Below are positions 45,518 through 54,029 of a DNA stretch of 64,000 nucleotides, one piece after another. Below the pieces are notes generated by a model. The model saw nothing but the letters and a program-made list of their open reading frames with translations. It was not told the origin of the DNA and did no database searches. Position 1 is the stretch's first letter; every line of letters starts with the position of its first letter. Origin of the DNA: Streptomyces althioticus (GTDB taxonomy: Bacteria > Actinomycetota > Actinomycetes > Streptomycetales > Streptomycetaceae); contig BMSW01000006.1 in NCBI GenBank assembly GCA_014649355.1, positions 310,001-374,000 on the forward strand, in the 5' to 3' direction. Both the position numbers and the translations under genes were made by a program.

Positions 45518-47377
45518 GTGCCCGTCCCCGCGGCGGCCCGCCCACCGGACCGCGCCGACACGACCGCTGTGGCGCCCGCCGACTGGACCCCGCCGCTCAG
45601 CACGCGGGGCCGTTGGATCGTCGACGCGAACGGAGACCGGTTCAAGCTGCGCTCCGGCAACTGGCACGGCGCGAGCGGCACCTGGAACGGCAGCGGCAGC
45701 GCGGACGACGACGCCAACCACCACGCGGGCGAGAACGCCCACCGCATCCCGCTCGGCCTGGACCGCGCCCCGATGTCCGAGATCGTCGCGAGTTTCCTGG
45801 AGATCGGGATCAACAGTGTCCGGCTGCCCTTCTCCAACGAGATGATCCACGACACCCGCCCGGTCACCGCCGACGCCGTCACCGCCAACCCGCGGCTGGA
45901 GGGGAGGACACCGCTGGAGGTGTACGACGCCGCGGTGCGCGCCCTCACCGACGCCGGCCTCGCCGTGATCCTCAACAACCACACCAACACCACCCGTTGG
46001 TGCTGCGGCGTGGACGGCAACGAACGCTGGAACGCGAGCCGGTCCGCAGAGACCTGGGAGAACGACTGGCTGTTCATGGCCCGCCGGTACCGCGACAACC
46101 CGCGCGTCGTCGGCGCCGACCTCTACAACGAGGTCCGCCGCAGCGTCTGGGACGACCCCAACTGGGGCCTCGGCGACCGGCACGACTGGTTCGCCGCGAG
46201 TCAGAGGGCCGGCGACCGCATCCTCACCGAGGCCGACCCCGACCTGCTGATCATCGTCGAGGGCATCAACTGGACCGGCCTGCCGGTCGACGGCCTCCCG
46301 CACGGACGTCCCACCCTCGAACCCGTACGCGACCTGTCGCACACCCTCGTCGACTCCGGCAAACTCGTCTACTCCGCCCACTTCTACGGCTACACCGGCC
46401 CCCGCCACACCGGCGCGACCGGGATCGGCGAGACCAGCGACCCCCGCTACCAGGACCCCACCCCCGCCGAACTCACCGACGTCCTCGCCCGCCAGGCGTT
46501 CTACGTCGCCGACGACGCGGACCGCCACTACACGGCCCCCGTGTGGATCTCCGAGTTCGGCGTCGGCGGACGCGAGGAGACCGGTGCGGCCCCGCGCGCC
46601 TGGTTCGAGGACTTCGTCGACGAACTGATCCGCGCCGACGCCGACTTCGCGTACTGGCCGCTCGTCGGATGGCACGAGAACCGCCGCGGCAACGGCTGGG
46701 CCCTCCTCCACTGGGACGCCGCCGGCCGGCGCATGGCCGTCCACGACGGCGACGACTGGCGTTCGAACGCCTGGCGCCGCCTCGTCGAGGCCCCCGCCCG
46801 CCCGGTCCACGTCCCGCCCGCGACGGCGTGGGCGATGCTCAGCCCCGACCACGCCGACTTCGTCGCCTCACGCCGGATGCGCGCGCTGCCCGACCTGGAC
46901 CCGGGCGCCCGCAAGGCGGCCTGCCCCGACGGCCTCCGCCTGGCGGGCCTGAGCCACACGGGCAACCGGGGCCTGTGCACCGACGTGCGCGCGGGCGTGC
47001 TCGACAGTCCGGGCGGCGCCCACGAGGTCGTCAAGGACGAACGGCACGTCGCACCCGGCCGCGACTGGGCGTCCGGCTACACCAAACTCCAGTGCGCCGA
47101 CGGCTACTTCCTCACCGGCTACAGCGTGCGCGGCGCCGCCGTCTCGGCCGCCCTGTGCCGCGAGGCCACCCCCGGCACCCTCACCGCCCCGGCCGGCCGC
47201 ACGGTCTGGTTCGACCGAGGCGACAACCGCGGCACCTCACCCAAGGGCGGCGACTTCGCACGCGGCCACTACAAGGGCCAGTGCGCGGACGACGAGTACG
47301 CGGCGGGCATAGCCTGGACAGGCCGCCTCGGCTCGGCCCGGACACCGGACGCCTTGTACTGCCGCCCGCTGTCGTGA
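45518..47377 (+). CDS. Secreted GH5-like glycoside hydrolase with C-terminal Cys-rich domain; signal peptide start interrupted by an amber codon
   Basis: The mature protein is clear from PAAARPPDRADTTAVAPADW. The catalytic TIM barrel (about residues 25-420) has SGNWHGASGTWNG, INSVRLPFSNEMI, the acid/base Glu in ADLYNEVRRSVW and nucleophile Glu in VWISEFGVGG, as in GH5 cellulase-like enzymes. A C-terminal domain of about 150 residues contains six cysteines (LQCADGYFLTGYSVRG). In frame upstream, IASLLLLSALSVPVPAAA is a good signal-peptide core and GTG 45461 has a GGAGGG site, but TAG at 45473-45475 lies between. Starting at GTG 45518 removes the signal. So export is doubtful unless the TAG is an error. 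Confidence 0.82.
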   Translation: MPVPAAARPPDRADTTAVAPADWTPPLSTRGRWIVDANGDRFKLRSGNWHGASGTWNGSGSADDDANHHAGENAHRIPLGLDRAPMSEIVASFLEIGINSVRLPFSNEMIHDTRPVTADAVTANPRLEGRTPLEVYDAAVRALTDAGLAVILNNHTNTTRWCCGVDGNERWNASRSAETWENDWLFMARRYRDNPRVVGADLYNEVRRSVWDDPNWGLGDRHDWFAASQRAGDRILTEADPDLLIIVEGINWTGLPVDGLPHGRPTLEPVRDLSHTLVDSGKLVYSAHFYGYTGPRHTGATGIGETSDPRYQDPTPAELTDVLARQAFYVADDADRHYTAPVWISEFGVGGREETGAAPRAWFEDFVDELIRADADFAYWPLVGWHENRRGNGWALLHWDAAGRRMAVHDGDDWRSNAWRRLVEAPARPVHVPPATAWAMLSPDHADFVASRRMRALPDLDPGARKAACPDGLRLAGLSHTGNRGLCTDVRAGVLDSPGGAHEVVKDERHVAPGRDWASGYTKLQCADGYFLTGYSVRGAAVSAALCREATPGTLTAPAGRTVWFDRGDNRGTSPKGGDFARGHYKGQCADDEYAAGIAWTGRLGSARTPDALYCRPLS

Positions 47378-47487
47378 GCGGTTCTCGGCCGTCCGATGAG
47401 GCGCGGCCCGGGTGAACACCCCCTGACCCGGATGGAGGCGGACGTCATCGTCCACCGCGTGTCGTATGACGAGGTGCCGCCCCGTAG

Positions 47488-47814
47488 GCGCACGCCTTCG
47501 CCCTGATCCGTCGCGAGGACATCGACCCCACGGCGTTCGCCCCGCTGCTGGCCGACTGGCTCACCGCGATGGCCGGGGCGGTCCACGGGACCGCCGAACA
47601 GCTCCGCGACGGCGACTACACCAAGGGCGTCACCTCCACCCTCGCCATGCAGGTGGCCGGCACACCCACCTTCCTGGGCACGGCGGAGGAGCAGGGCGTC
47701 AGCCCGGAACTGCTCGCCCAGTTCTTCGCGCTGATGCGCCGTCGCCTGGACGAGGGCGGCGGCGAGGAGGACCTCACCGGTGTGATCGACCTCCTGTTGC
47801 GCCGGCCGGAGTGA
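47488..47814 (+). pseudogene. 5'-truncated imine reductase / 6PGDH-like C-terminal remnant
   Basis: From 47488 the frame reads AHAFALIRREDIDPTAFAPL, then DWLTAMAGAVHGTAEQL, STLAMQVAGTPTFLGTAEEQ and GGEEDLTGVIDLLLRRPE. This is the C-terminal helical domain of NADPH-dependent imine reductases. A TAG codon (47485-47487) and unrelated sequence precede it, and no Rossmann domain is found. The first ATG (47569) is internal and lacks a ribosome site. It is a truncated relic with an intact stop. Confidence 0.75.
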
Positions 47815-47834
47815 GCCCGCGCCGACCGGCCTGA

Positions 47835-47929
47835 GCCGTTCTCCCGCGGAACCCGCCCGCGGCCACGGCGGACGGGCCCGCCCGCCGTTCTCCCGCGGAA
47901 CCCGCCCGCGGCCACGGCGCACGGGCCCG
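47835..47929. repeat. 49-bp tandem duplication
   Basis: Two 46-bp units (47835-47880 and 47884-47929) separated by CCC differ at one base; each contains CCGTTCTCCCGCGGAACCCG and can fold on itself (CCGCGGAACCCGCCCGCGG). It lies just after the imine-reductase remnant and may have served as its terminator before duplicating. Confidence 0.85.
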
Positions 47930-47968
47930 GCCGGCACACACGGTGCCGGCCGGGCCCGTCACCCTCGT

Positions 47969-48517
47969 TCAGCGCTTGAGCGTGAACGTGAAGTCGCTGG
48001 CCAGACGGCTGTCCAGCCGCACCGCCGACACCAGCTTCCCCTCGGCCGCCAGCCGCCCCACCTCCCCTCGCGACAGTCCGAACCCGTCGGCGACCAGGCG
48101 CACGGGCCGGACGGGTATGCGCGCGGCGAAACGCACCGACACGTCGGCCACCTCCTGACCGAGGTGGGCCGTACCGCCCGTGTCGAGACGCCAGGCGCCG
48201 GCCCAGTCGAGGGCGACGCGGTTACGGCGCAGGACGGCCGGTTCGCGCAACAACTCCGCGGTGAGGCCGAGGTCGTTGTCGTGCAGCCGGTCCAGGAAGC
48301 CGCGCCGCAGGGACCGCACGGGGACCCGTTCCAGCACCGACAGCTTGGCTGTCTCCCCGCACGCCGTGCAAAGCACGAGGAGCCATATGTCGAGGAGCTT
48401 GTGGTGAGCGTTGACGCGGAACTTGCCGCTCGCCCGGAAGCGGCCCGCCCCGCAGGCGTGGCAGCGACGACGGACCGCAGGAAGGCAGGTGGGCATGACA
48501 ACCCAGGTGGTGAGCAA
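47969..48517 (-). CDS. DUF1062 protein with two CxxC zinc sites
   Basis: 182 residues if it starts at the TTG 48515-48517, which keeps the family N-terminus TTWVVMPTCLPAVRRR; an ATG at 48494-48496 would remove the first seven residues. CHACG and CTACG form a zinc ribbon, with KFRVNAHHKLLDIWLLVLC between. LDTGGTAHLGQEVADVSVRF and RLVADGFGLSRGEVGRLAAE are family landmarks. Function unknown; it may bind nucleic acid. Confidence 0.85.
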   Translation of the reverse strand: MLTTWVVMPTCLPAVRRRCHACGAGRFRASGKFRVNAHHKLLDIWLLVLCTACGETAKLSVLERVPVRSLRRGFLDRLHDNDLGLTAELLREPAVLRRNRVALDWAGAWRLDTGGTAHLGQEVADVSVRFAARIPVRPVRLVADGFGLSRGEVGRLAAEGKLVSAVRLDSRLASDFTFTLKR

Positions 48518-48713
48518 AGAAGTACACCGTTCTCAGTGAGACCGCAGCAGGAATCAGCACGCCGCGACGGAACGCGACGCGCGACAGATCAGCGCTCGGG
48601 AGATCTCACGCGATGTACAACGGACGGTCCTTGCCTGGGCGACGGGAACGCCGCGCACTGTAGCGGCCCGCACGGACGCCGCTCCACCGGTTTTCCGGCC
48701 GGGCCGGCGGACG

Positions 48714-49520
48714 TCAGGCCCGCCTGCCTCCCGCCCGCGCCGGTACCCCCGGTGTCCCCGTCGGGCGGGGGAGGAGCGTGTCGTCCACGGTCAGGTCGAC
48801 GTACTCGTTGTAGAAGGCCGCCAGGCCCGCGATGCGGGAGACCTGGACGGTCGGGAAGTCGTACGCCCAGAGGATGTTCTCGTGCGGGCCGGTGCCGCCG
48901 TCGAAGGACCAGTAGCCGCTCGTCGTCCCCTTGTACGGGCACTGGGTGACATGGTCCGTGCGGCGCAGCAGCGGCCAGTTGATGTGGGCGCGGTCGAGGT
49001 AGTAGCGGGTCGGCAGGCCCGTCTCGAACAGCTTCACGCAGTGCGGCGCGTCCGCGAGGACCACCCCGTCGATCTCGACCCGCACCCGGCTGGAGGACCG
49101 CAGCGCGTCCACGCGGGTGTACGGGCTGCGCGGATGGACGTACACCGGCTCGTCCTCCTCCAGCCACGCGTCGAGCGCGTTCCAGCGGAAGCGGACCGTG
49201 CCCCGCACGGCGTCCGGGGCGCCGTCGTGCCACACCCAGGCCGCGCCCTCCCGCACGGCGTCCCGCACCCGCAGCGAGTGGCGCCGCGCCGGGCCCGCGC
49301 CGAGGTGCTCCGTCCGGTCGTCGTCGATCAACGACGCCTCGACCAGGTCGTCCCGCGGCACGCAGTACTGCGGATAGCCCGCCCACTCCCACACGTACAG
49401 GGCACGGCGCGTGTCGAACACGACGTGCCCGTCCACGATCCCGCGCACACGGCGCGGCACGGGTTCGACGTGTCCCACGGGGACGATCAGGCTCGGATGC
49501 AGGACGCTCTCCACGCCCAT
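48714..49520 (-). CDS. DUF427 family protein (tandem domains)
   Basis: 268 residues from the ATG at 49518-49520 behind GAGGTGG. Two DUF427 modules are seen: RRVRGIVDGHVVFDTRRALYVWEW with PQYCVPRDDL, and SSRVRVEIDGVVLADAPHCVKLFETGLPTRYYL with TQCPYKGTTSGYWSF and ILWAYDFPTVQVSRIAGL. The function is not known. It lies downstream of the GH92 gene beyond a terminator, so it is probably a separate unit. Confidence 0.9.
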   Translation of the reverse strand: MGVESVLHPSLIVPVGHVEPVPRRVRGIVDGHVVFDTRRALYVWEWAGYPQYCVPRDDLVEASLIDDDRTEHLGAGPARRHSLRVRDAVREGAAWVWHDGAPDAVRGTVRFRWNALDAWLEEDEPVYVHPRSPYTRVDALRSSSRVRVEIDGVVLADAPHCVKLFETGLPTRYYLDRAHINWPLLRRTDHVTQCPYKGTTSGYWSFDGGTGPHENILWAYDFPTVQVSRIAGLAAFYNEYVDLTVDDTLLPRPTGTPGVPARAGGRRA

Positions 49521-49624
49521 CGGCGGCCACCTCGATTCACTGGCCCGCGCGGCCGGGGGCCCGCAGGTCACGACGCCTCGGTTCGTGCCGCACGCTACCG
49601 CGCAGACCGGGCGGGGCGTGACAA

Positions 49625-49660
49625 GCCGGGCGTCCGTGTCACGGGACACGGACGCCCGGC
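49625..49660 (-). terminator. 16-bp hairpin after the GH92 gene
   Basis: GCCGGGCGTCCGTGTC pairs perfectly with GACACGGACGCCCGGC around ACGG, 12 bp after the GH92 stop. Confidence 0.75.
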
Positions 49661-49672
49661 CTCGGGTGGGGG

Positions 49673-52600
49673 CTACCCGAGCGTGAGGGCGTAGATCTGC
49701 ACCCGGGGGTCGTTCCGAAGCCCGAGCGAGCGCACCGTCTTCGACGTGTCGAGGGCGACGGACGCGGCGAACAGCCGCACCGGCGGTCCGTCCACGCCCT
49801 GTCCCCGCTTGATCCGGTGCGGCATCTCCAGCGCCACGGAGCCGCCCGCGGGCGCGGATCCCGCCCAGTCGCCGACGGTGACCGGGAGTTCGGCCGTGGT
49901 GCCGTCGGTGTAGCGGACGGTGAGGTCCGTCGTCACCGGCCCGTGGTGGGACGCGCCGACCAGCCGCAGCACGCCGTACGAACCGGCCGGCAGCAGCATG
50001 GCCTGCCCGCGCGCCTCGACGAAGTTGGCGGCCGTGCCCGACGGGTCGGGCGCCTGGTAGGTCACCCCGTCCCACACCACCGGCCCCGCCGCCGGCAGCA
50101 GGTCGCCGTCGTAGCTCCACCCGCCGCCGTCGAAGTCGCCCTCGTCGGACGCCCCGACGGTCGCGGTCCCGTCGTGGTTCAGCTCCTTGCCGAGGTCGAC
50201 GGCGCACCGCTCACCGCCGCCTTGGGCGCAGCGCACGGCCTCGCGCACCTGGACGGTGGCCACCCGCTCCACCGTCCGCACCCCGCCGGCGCCCGCCGTG
50301 ATCCGCACGGTGTACGTGCCCGGCTCGGTCCCGGCCGGCACCTTCACGTCCACCGTCGCCGTCCGCTGCACCGGCAGCCGGTGCGAGGCCAGCGTGAACG
50401 GCCCGGTCGCCTTCACGGTCCACCCGCGCGGCGCCTTCGCGGCCACCTTCACGCGCAGGGCGCCCGGCGCCTGGCCCAGCACGTCCATCCGCAGCCGCAC
50501 GTCCTCGGCCTTGTCCGAGGCGGGCACCACGTCGGCGGACGTGCGCAGCGACGCGTCGAGGTGACGGCGGGAGTCGGCGGCGGCGCGGTTCACCGACGGC
50601 GGCTCGGCGCCCTTGCCGGTGCCCCACGCCGACGGCTTGTCGCTCATCTCGAAGGAGAGCCGCCCGCCCTTGGCGACCGCATCCCAGTCCAGCCAGGTGG
50701 CGCGCAGATCCTTCCCGCCGAACGCCGCCCGCTTCACGTACCGCCGGGTGTCGCTCGCCCCGGGCGCCTTCACGGTCAGGGTGCCGCCCTGCAGCTTCCC
50801 GTAGGCGCCGATGCGGATCTCCGCCGAGGGGAACTGCGGGGAGGACACGGCGAGGAAGTCACCGCCGCTCGTCACCGGGTACAGACCCAGCGACGAGAAG
50901 ACGTACCAGGCCGACATGGTGCCCAGGTCGTCGTTGCCGGTCATCCCGTCCGGACCGTCCGTGAACAGCGTCATCGCCGCGCGGGTCACGGTCGCCGTCT
51001 TCGCCGGCGCGCCCGCCCACAGGTACATGTACGGCGCGTGCAGGTCGGGCTCGTTGTTCGGGTTGTAGGTCGGCTTGCCGTAGTAGTCGTACGGCGCGGA
51101 GATCCAGTCCTCGCGGGCGGTCCTCGCGGGGTCCTTCAGCAGCTTGTCGTAGGCGAAGAAGGCGTCGAGCCGCTCCTCCGTCTTCTTCCGGCCGCCCATC
51201 AGCGACACCAGACCGGCCGGGTCCTGCGGGACCAGCCACTGGTACTGGTAGGCGCCGCCCTCGTGGAACTGGTGCCCCGCCTCGACCGGGTCGTACGGCG
51301 TCACCCAGGTGCCCTCGGTGGTGCGCGGCCGGAACTGCTCGATGGAGGAGTCCCACAGGTTCCGGTACCACTGCCCGCGCGCCGCGAACATCCGCGCGTC
51401 GGCCGTGCGGCCCAGCCCCTTCGCCATCAGCGCCAGCGAGGCGTCCGCCGCCGCGTACTCCAGGGTCGCCGACGCCGGGTGCACGCAGTCGTTGTCGCCG
51501 CCCTTGTCCGGGCAGTCCTTCCCCAGCTCCAGTCCGCTGGGCACATACCCGCGCTCCAGATAGGCGTCGATGCCCGCACGCCCGTTGTACGGCGACTCGT
51601 CCGGCGGCGTCCGCAGCGCGTTCTTCCGCAGCAGCGCGTACGCCTCCTGCTCGTGACCGGCGAGCAGCCCCTTCGACCAGGCCTCCACCAGGAACGGGGT
51701 CACCGGGTCGCCCGTCATGATGTTGGTCTCGCTGTTGGCGAGCGACCAGCGCGGCAGCCAGCCCCCGTCCCGCCCGATCGCCACGACCGACAGCGCCACG
51801 TCCCGCGCCACCTTCGGCTCCAGCAGCTGCAGCAGCTGATTCTGCGGCCGGTGCGTGTCCCACAACGACAGGTTCTGGTACGGCGTGAACCCGTCCGCCG
51901 TGTGCACCTTCCCGTCGAAGCCCGCGTACCGCCCGTCGACGTCCCCGGCGAGGTTCGGATGCAACTGCGCGTGGTACAGCGCCGAGTAGAACGCGCGCCG
52001 CCGCTCGGCCGGCCCGCCGTCCACCTTCACCGAGGCCAGCTGCCGCTCCCAGGTGGCCTGCAACGCCTCGCGCGTGGCGTCGAAGTCGTACGAGTCAGCC
52101 GTCTCCGCCGCCAGGTTCTTCCGGGCGCCCTCGAGGCCCGTGTACGACAGCCCGACCTTGACGACGACGTCACGGTCCTCTTCGGCGTCGAACGTCACCC
52201 AGGCGCCGTTGCCGCCCTCGCCGGCCGCGTCCCGCTCACCGGGCCGGGGAGTGGAGCCCCGCCAGGTGCCGTGCGCGGTGAACGGGCGGTCGAAGGTGGC
52301 GGTGAAGTACACCGTGTGCCGGTCCTTGCCCGCGCAGAAGTTGCCCGCCTCGACCCGGCCCTCGACGGTCCGGTCCCCGACGACGTGCACCTCCGAGCTG
52401 TACACCCGCTGGTTGGCCTTGCCGGTGTTGAACAGCACGTTGGCGCGGTCGGTGGCGGGGAAGGTGTAGCGCTGCCACCCGGTGCGCTCGGTGGCCGTCA
52501 GCTCGGCGTCGATGTCGTACGTCTTCAGCCCGACACGGTAGTAGCCCGGTTCGGCCTTCTCGTCGTCGTGCGAGTACGCCGAGCGGTACGCGTCCGGGTC

Positions 52601-52963
52601 CACGGTGTCGACCGCGCCGGTGGTCGGCATCAGCGGCAGCTCGCCCATGACGGAGCAGCCGACGCCGGAGAGGTGGGTCTGGCTGAACCCGTGGATCTTG
52701 TCCTGCTGGTAGTCGTACCCGCCCTGCCCGCCGGTGTCCGGACTGACCTGCACCATCCCGAAGGGCGCGCTGGCCCCGGGGAAGGTGTTGCCGAAGTTCT
52801 GGGTGCCGATGAACGGGTTGACCAGGGAGGTCAGCCGGTCGTCGGACCCGGTCGGCGACGGCTGGGCGAGGGCCGGCACGGGCGCGAGACCGGCCCCGGT
52901 GACGACGAGCGCGGCGAGGACGGTCGACGCTCTGCGGCGCCATCTGCGGAGGGGTGAATCCAT
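49673..52963 (-). CDS. Secreted GH92 alpha-mannosidase
   Basis: 1096 residues, ATG behind AGGAG. A signal peptide (STVLAALVVTGAGLAPVPALA) is followed by the two-domain GH92 catalytic core: SLVNPFIGTQNFGNTFPGAS, GQGGYDYQQDKIHGFSQTHL, NLSLWDTHRPQNQLLQL, WLVPQDPAGLVSLMGGR, GLTGNDD-like GMTGNDDLGTMSAWYVFSSL. These enzymes cleave alpha-mannose from N-glycans or yeast mannan with Ca2+. The C-terminal 300 residues add an NEW3-like beta domain (LGQAPGALRVKVAAKAPRG) and a probable carbohydrate-binding module (WDGVTYQAPDPSGTAANFVE). A palindrome upstream suggests sugar-responsive control. Confidence 0.94.
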   Translation of the reverse strand: MDSPLRRWRRRASTVLAALVVTGAGLAPVPALAQPSPTGSDDRLTSLVNPFIGTQNFGNTFPGASAPFGMVQVSPDTGGQGGYDYQQDKIHGFSQTHLSGVGCSVMGELPLMPTTGAVDTVDPDAYRSAYSHDDEKAEPGYYRVGLKTYDIDAELTATERTGWQRYTFPATDRANVLFNTGKANQRVYSSEVHVVGDRTVEGRVEAGNFCAGKDRHTVYFTATFDRPFTAHGTWRGSTPRPGERDAAGEGGNGAWVTFDAEEDRDVVVKVGLSYTGLEGARKNLAAETADSYDFDATREALQATWERQLASVKVDGGPAERRRAFYSALYHAQLHPNLAGDVDGRYAGFDGKVHTADGFTPYQNLSLWDTHRPQNQLLQLLEPKVARDVALSVVAIGRDGGWLPRWSLANSETNIMTGDPVTPFLVEAWSKGLLAGHEQEAYALLRKNALRTPPDESPYNGRAGIDAYLERGYVPSGLELGKDCPDKGGDNDCVHPASATLEYAAADASLALMAKGLGRTADARMFAARGQWYRNLWDSSIEQFRPRTTEGTWVTPYDPVEAGHQFHEGGAYQYQWLVPQDPAGLVSLMGGRKKTEERLDAFFAYDKLLKDPARTAREDWISAPYDYYGKPTYNPNNEPDLHAPYMYLWAGAPAKTATVTRAAMTLFTDGPDGMTGNDDLGTMSAWYVFSSLGLYPVTSGGDFLAVSSPQFPSAEIRIGAYGKLQGGTLTVKAPGASDTRRYVKRAAFGGKDLRATWLDWDAVAKGGRLSFEMSDKPSAWGTGKGAEPPSVNRAAADSRRHLDASLRTSADVVPASDKAEDVRLRMDVLGQAPGALRVKVAAKAPRGWTVKATGPFTLASHRLPVQRTATVDVKVPAGTEPGTYTVRITAGAGGVRTVERVATVQVREAVRCAQGGGERCAVDLGKELNHDGTATVGASDEGDFDGGGWSYDGDLLPAAGPVVWDGVTYQAPDPSGTAANFVEARGQAMLLPAGSYGVLRLVGASHHGPVTTDLTVRYTDGTTAELPVTVGDWAGSAPAGGSVALEMPHRIKRGQGVDGPPVRLFAASVALDTSKTVRSLGLRNDPRVQIYALTLG

Positions 52964-53027
52964 GGAAGCGGCTCCTGTTGCTCACCTGTCGCACCGGGCT
53001 GGACGGAAGCGGACTAGATCACGATGC

Positions 53028-53041
53028 TGACATCGTTGTCA
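53028..53041 (-). promoter_or_regulatory. Operator overlapping the GH92 promoter
   Basis: On the minus strand TGACAACGATGTCA is a near-palindrome of TGACA half-sites. It overlaps a -35 TTGACA followed after 17 bp by ATCTAG. A LacI- or ROK-type repressor is likely; none is adjacent. Confidence 0.55.
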
Positions 53042-53084
53042 ATACCCGTGACGGAGACCGCCGTTCGGCGACGGTGTCGGGCAG

Positions 53085-53777
53085 TCAGGCCGAGTGCGGG
53101 TCCGTCGGCGTGACCTGCCGGAGCACCAGGAGCGAGTCCTCCACGGCGGCGGCCATCGCGAACGGGAACCGGTCCAATTCCAGGCAGAGCGCCACGTCTT
53201 CGGGACTGGATCCCTCACGCACGCCCTGCGTCAGCTCGGCGGCGGAACGCGACGAGGCGGCCCGCCGCAGATACGGGCCGGCGTCCGGCGCGTCCCCGCC
53301 GGCCCGCCCGGCGATGTACTCGGCGCACGCCAGGTCCTCCTCGGCGCGACCGCTCCCGCCGGTGACGACGAACGTCACCTCGCGGGGCGCGCGCGCCCGC
53401 AGCAGTCCGGCCGTCGCCTCCGCCACCACGAAGCTCGCGCACAGCACCAACGGGGCGTCCTTCACCGCGAGGGCGCCGACGGTGCCCGCCGTCGTCTTCT
53501 GCACGACGGTGCGCCCGGACAGGTCCGTGTCCCGCAGCAGGGCGGGGGAGTTGACGAGGTCGAAGCCGGGCGCGGGCGAGCCGTCCTTCAAGGTCACCCA
53601 GTCGGGATGCCGTGCCTTCAGCGCCAGCGCGTCTTCCAAGGACTCGGCGAGAACGACCCGTTCGGCGCCCCGGGCGAACGCCCAGGCGGCCACCGTGTAC
53701 GCCCGCATGACGTCCACGACCACGGCCACGTCCGGTACGTCCGTCAACTCGGCGATGCCGAGGAAGCGTGCCTTCAT
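53085..53777 (-). CDS. ComB-like 2-phosphosulfolactate phosphatase family protein
   Basis: 230 residues from the ATG at 53775-53777. Family landmarks: [85 protein letters not shown]. In methanogens the enzyme acts in coenzyme M synthesis; actinomycetes lack that pathway, so this homologue must serve another phosphate ester. Family firm, substrate unknown. Confidence 0.87.
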   Translation of the reverse strand: MKARFLGIAELTDVPDVAVVVDVMRAYTVAAWAFARGAERVVLAESLEDALALKARHPDWVTLKDGSPAPGFDLVNSPALLRDTDLSGRTVVQKTTAGTVGALAVKDAPLVLCASFVVAEATAGLLRARAPREVTFVVTGGSGRAEEDLACAEYIAGRAGGDAPDAGPYLRRAASSRSAAELTQGVREGSSPEDVALCLELDRFPFAMAAAVEDSLLVLRQVTPTDPHSA

Positions 53778-54029
53778 TCCGTCATGATGGGACCACCGGG
53801 GAGCGCCGCGCACGCGACTTTTCCGCCGTCCGGGGCGAGGGCGCGGCGACTTGCCCGATGCCGCCCTTCGGCGTCGGCTCCCAGCACAGCGGCACCTCGC
53901 TTCCCCCCGACTGCCCTCGTGCGGTGGTGAGTTGCCGGGTGCACGCGGACGCGGGCCGGCCGACGGCATCCGTACCGGTCGCGCGCAAGACGGCGTGCCG
54001 GAGCCCACCCGCGTGCAAGGATGCCGTCC

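Noticed and set aside
49817-52957. A 1046-residue plus-strand frame
   Set aside because: Shadow of the GH92 gene; composition is Arg/Val/His-biased and no domain is visible.
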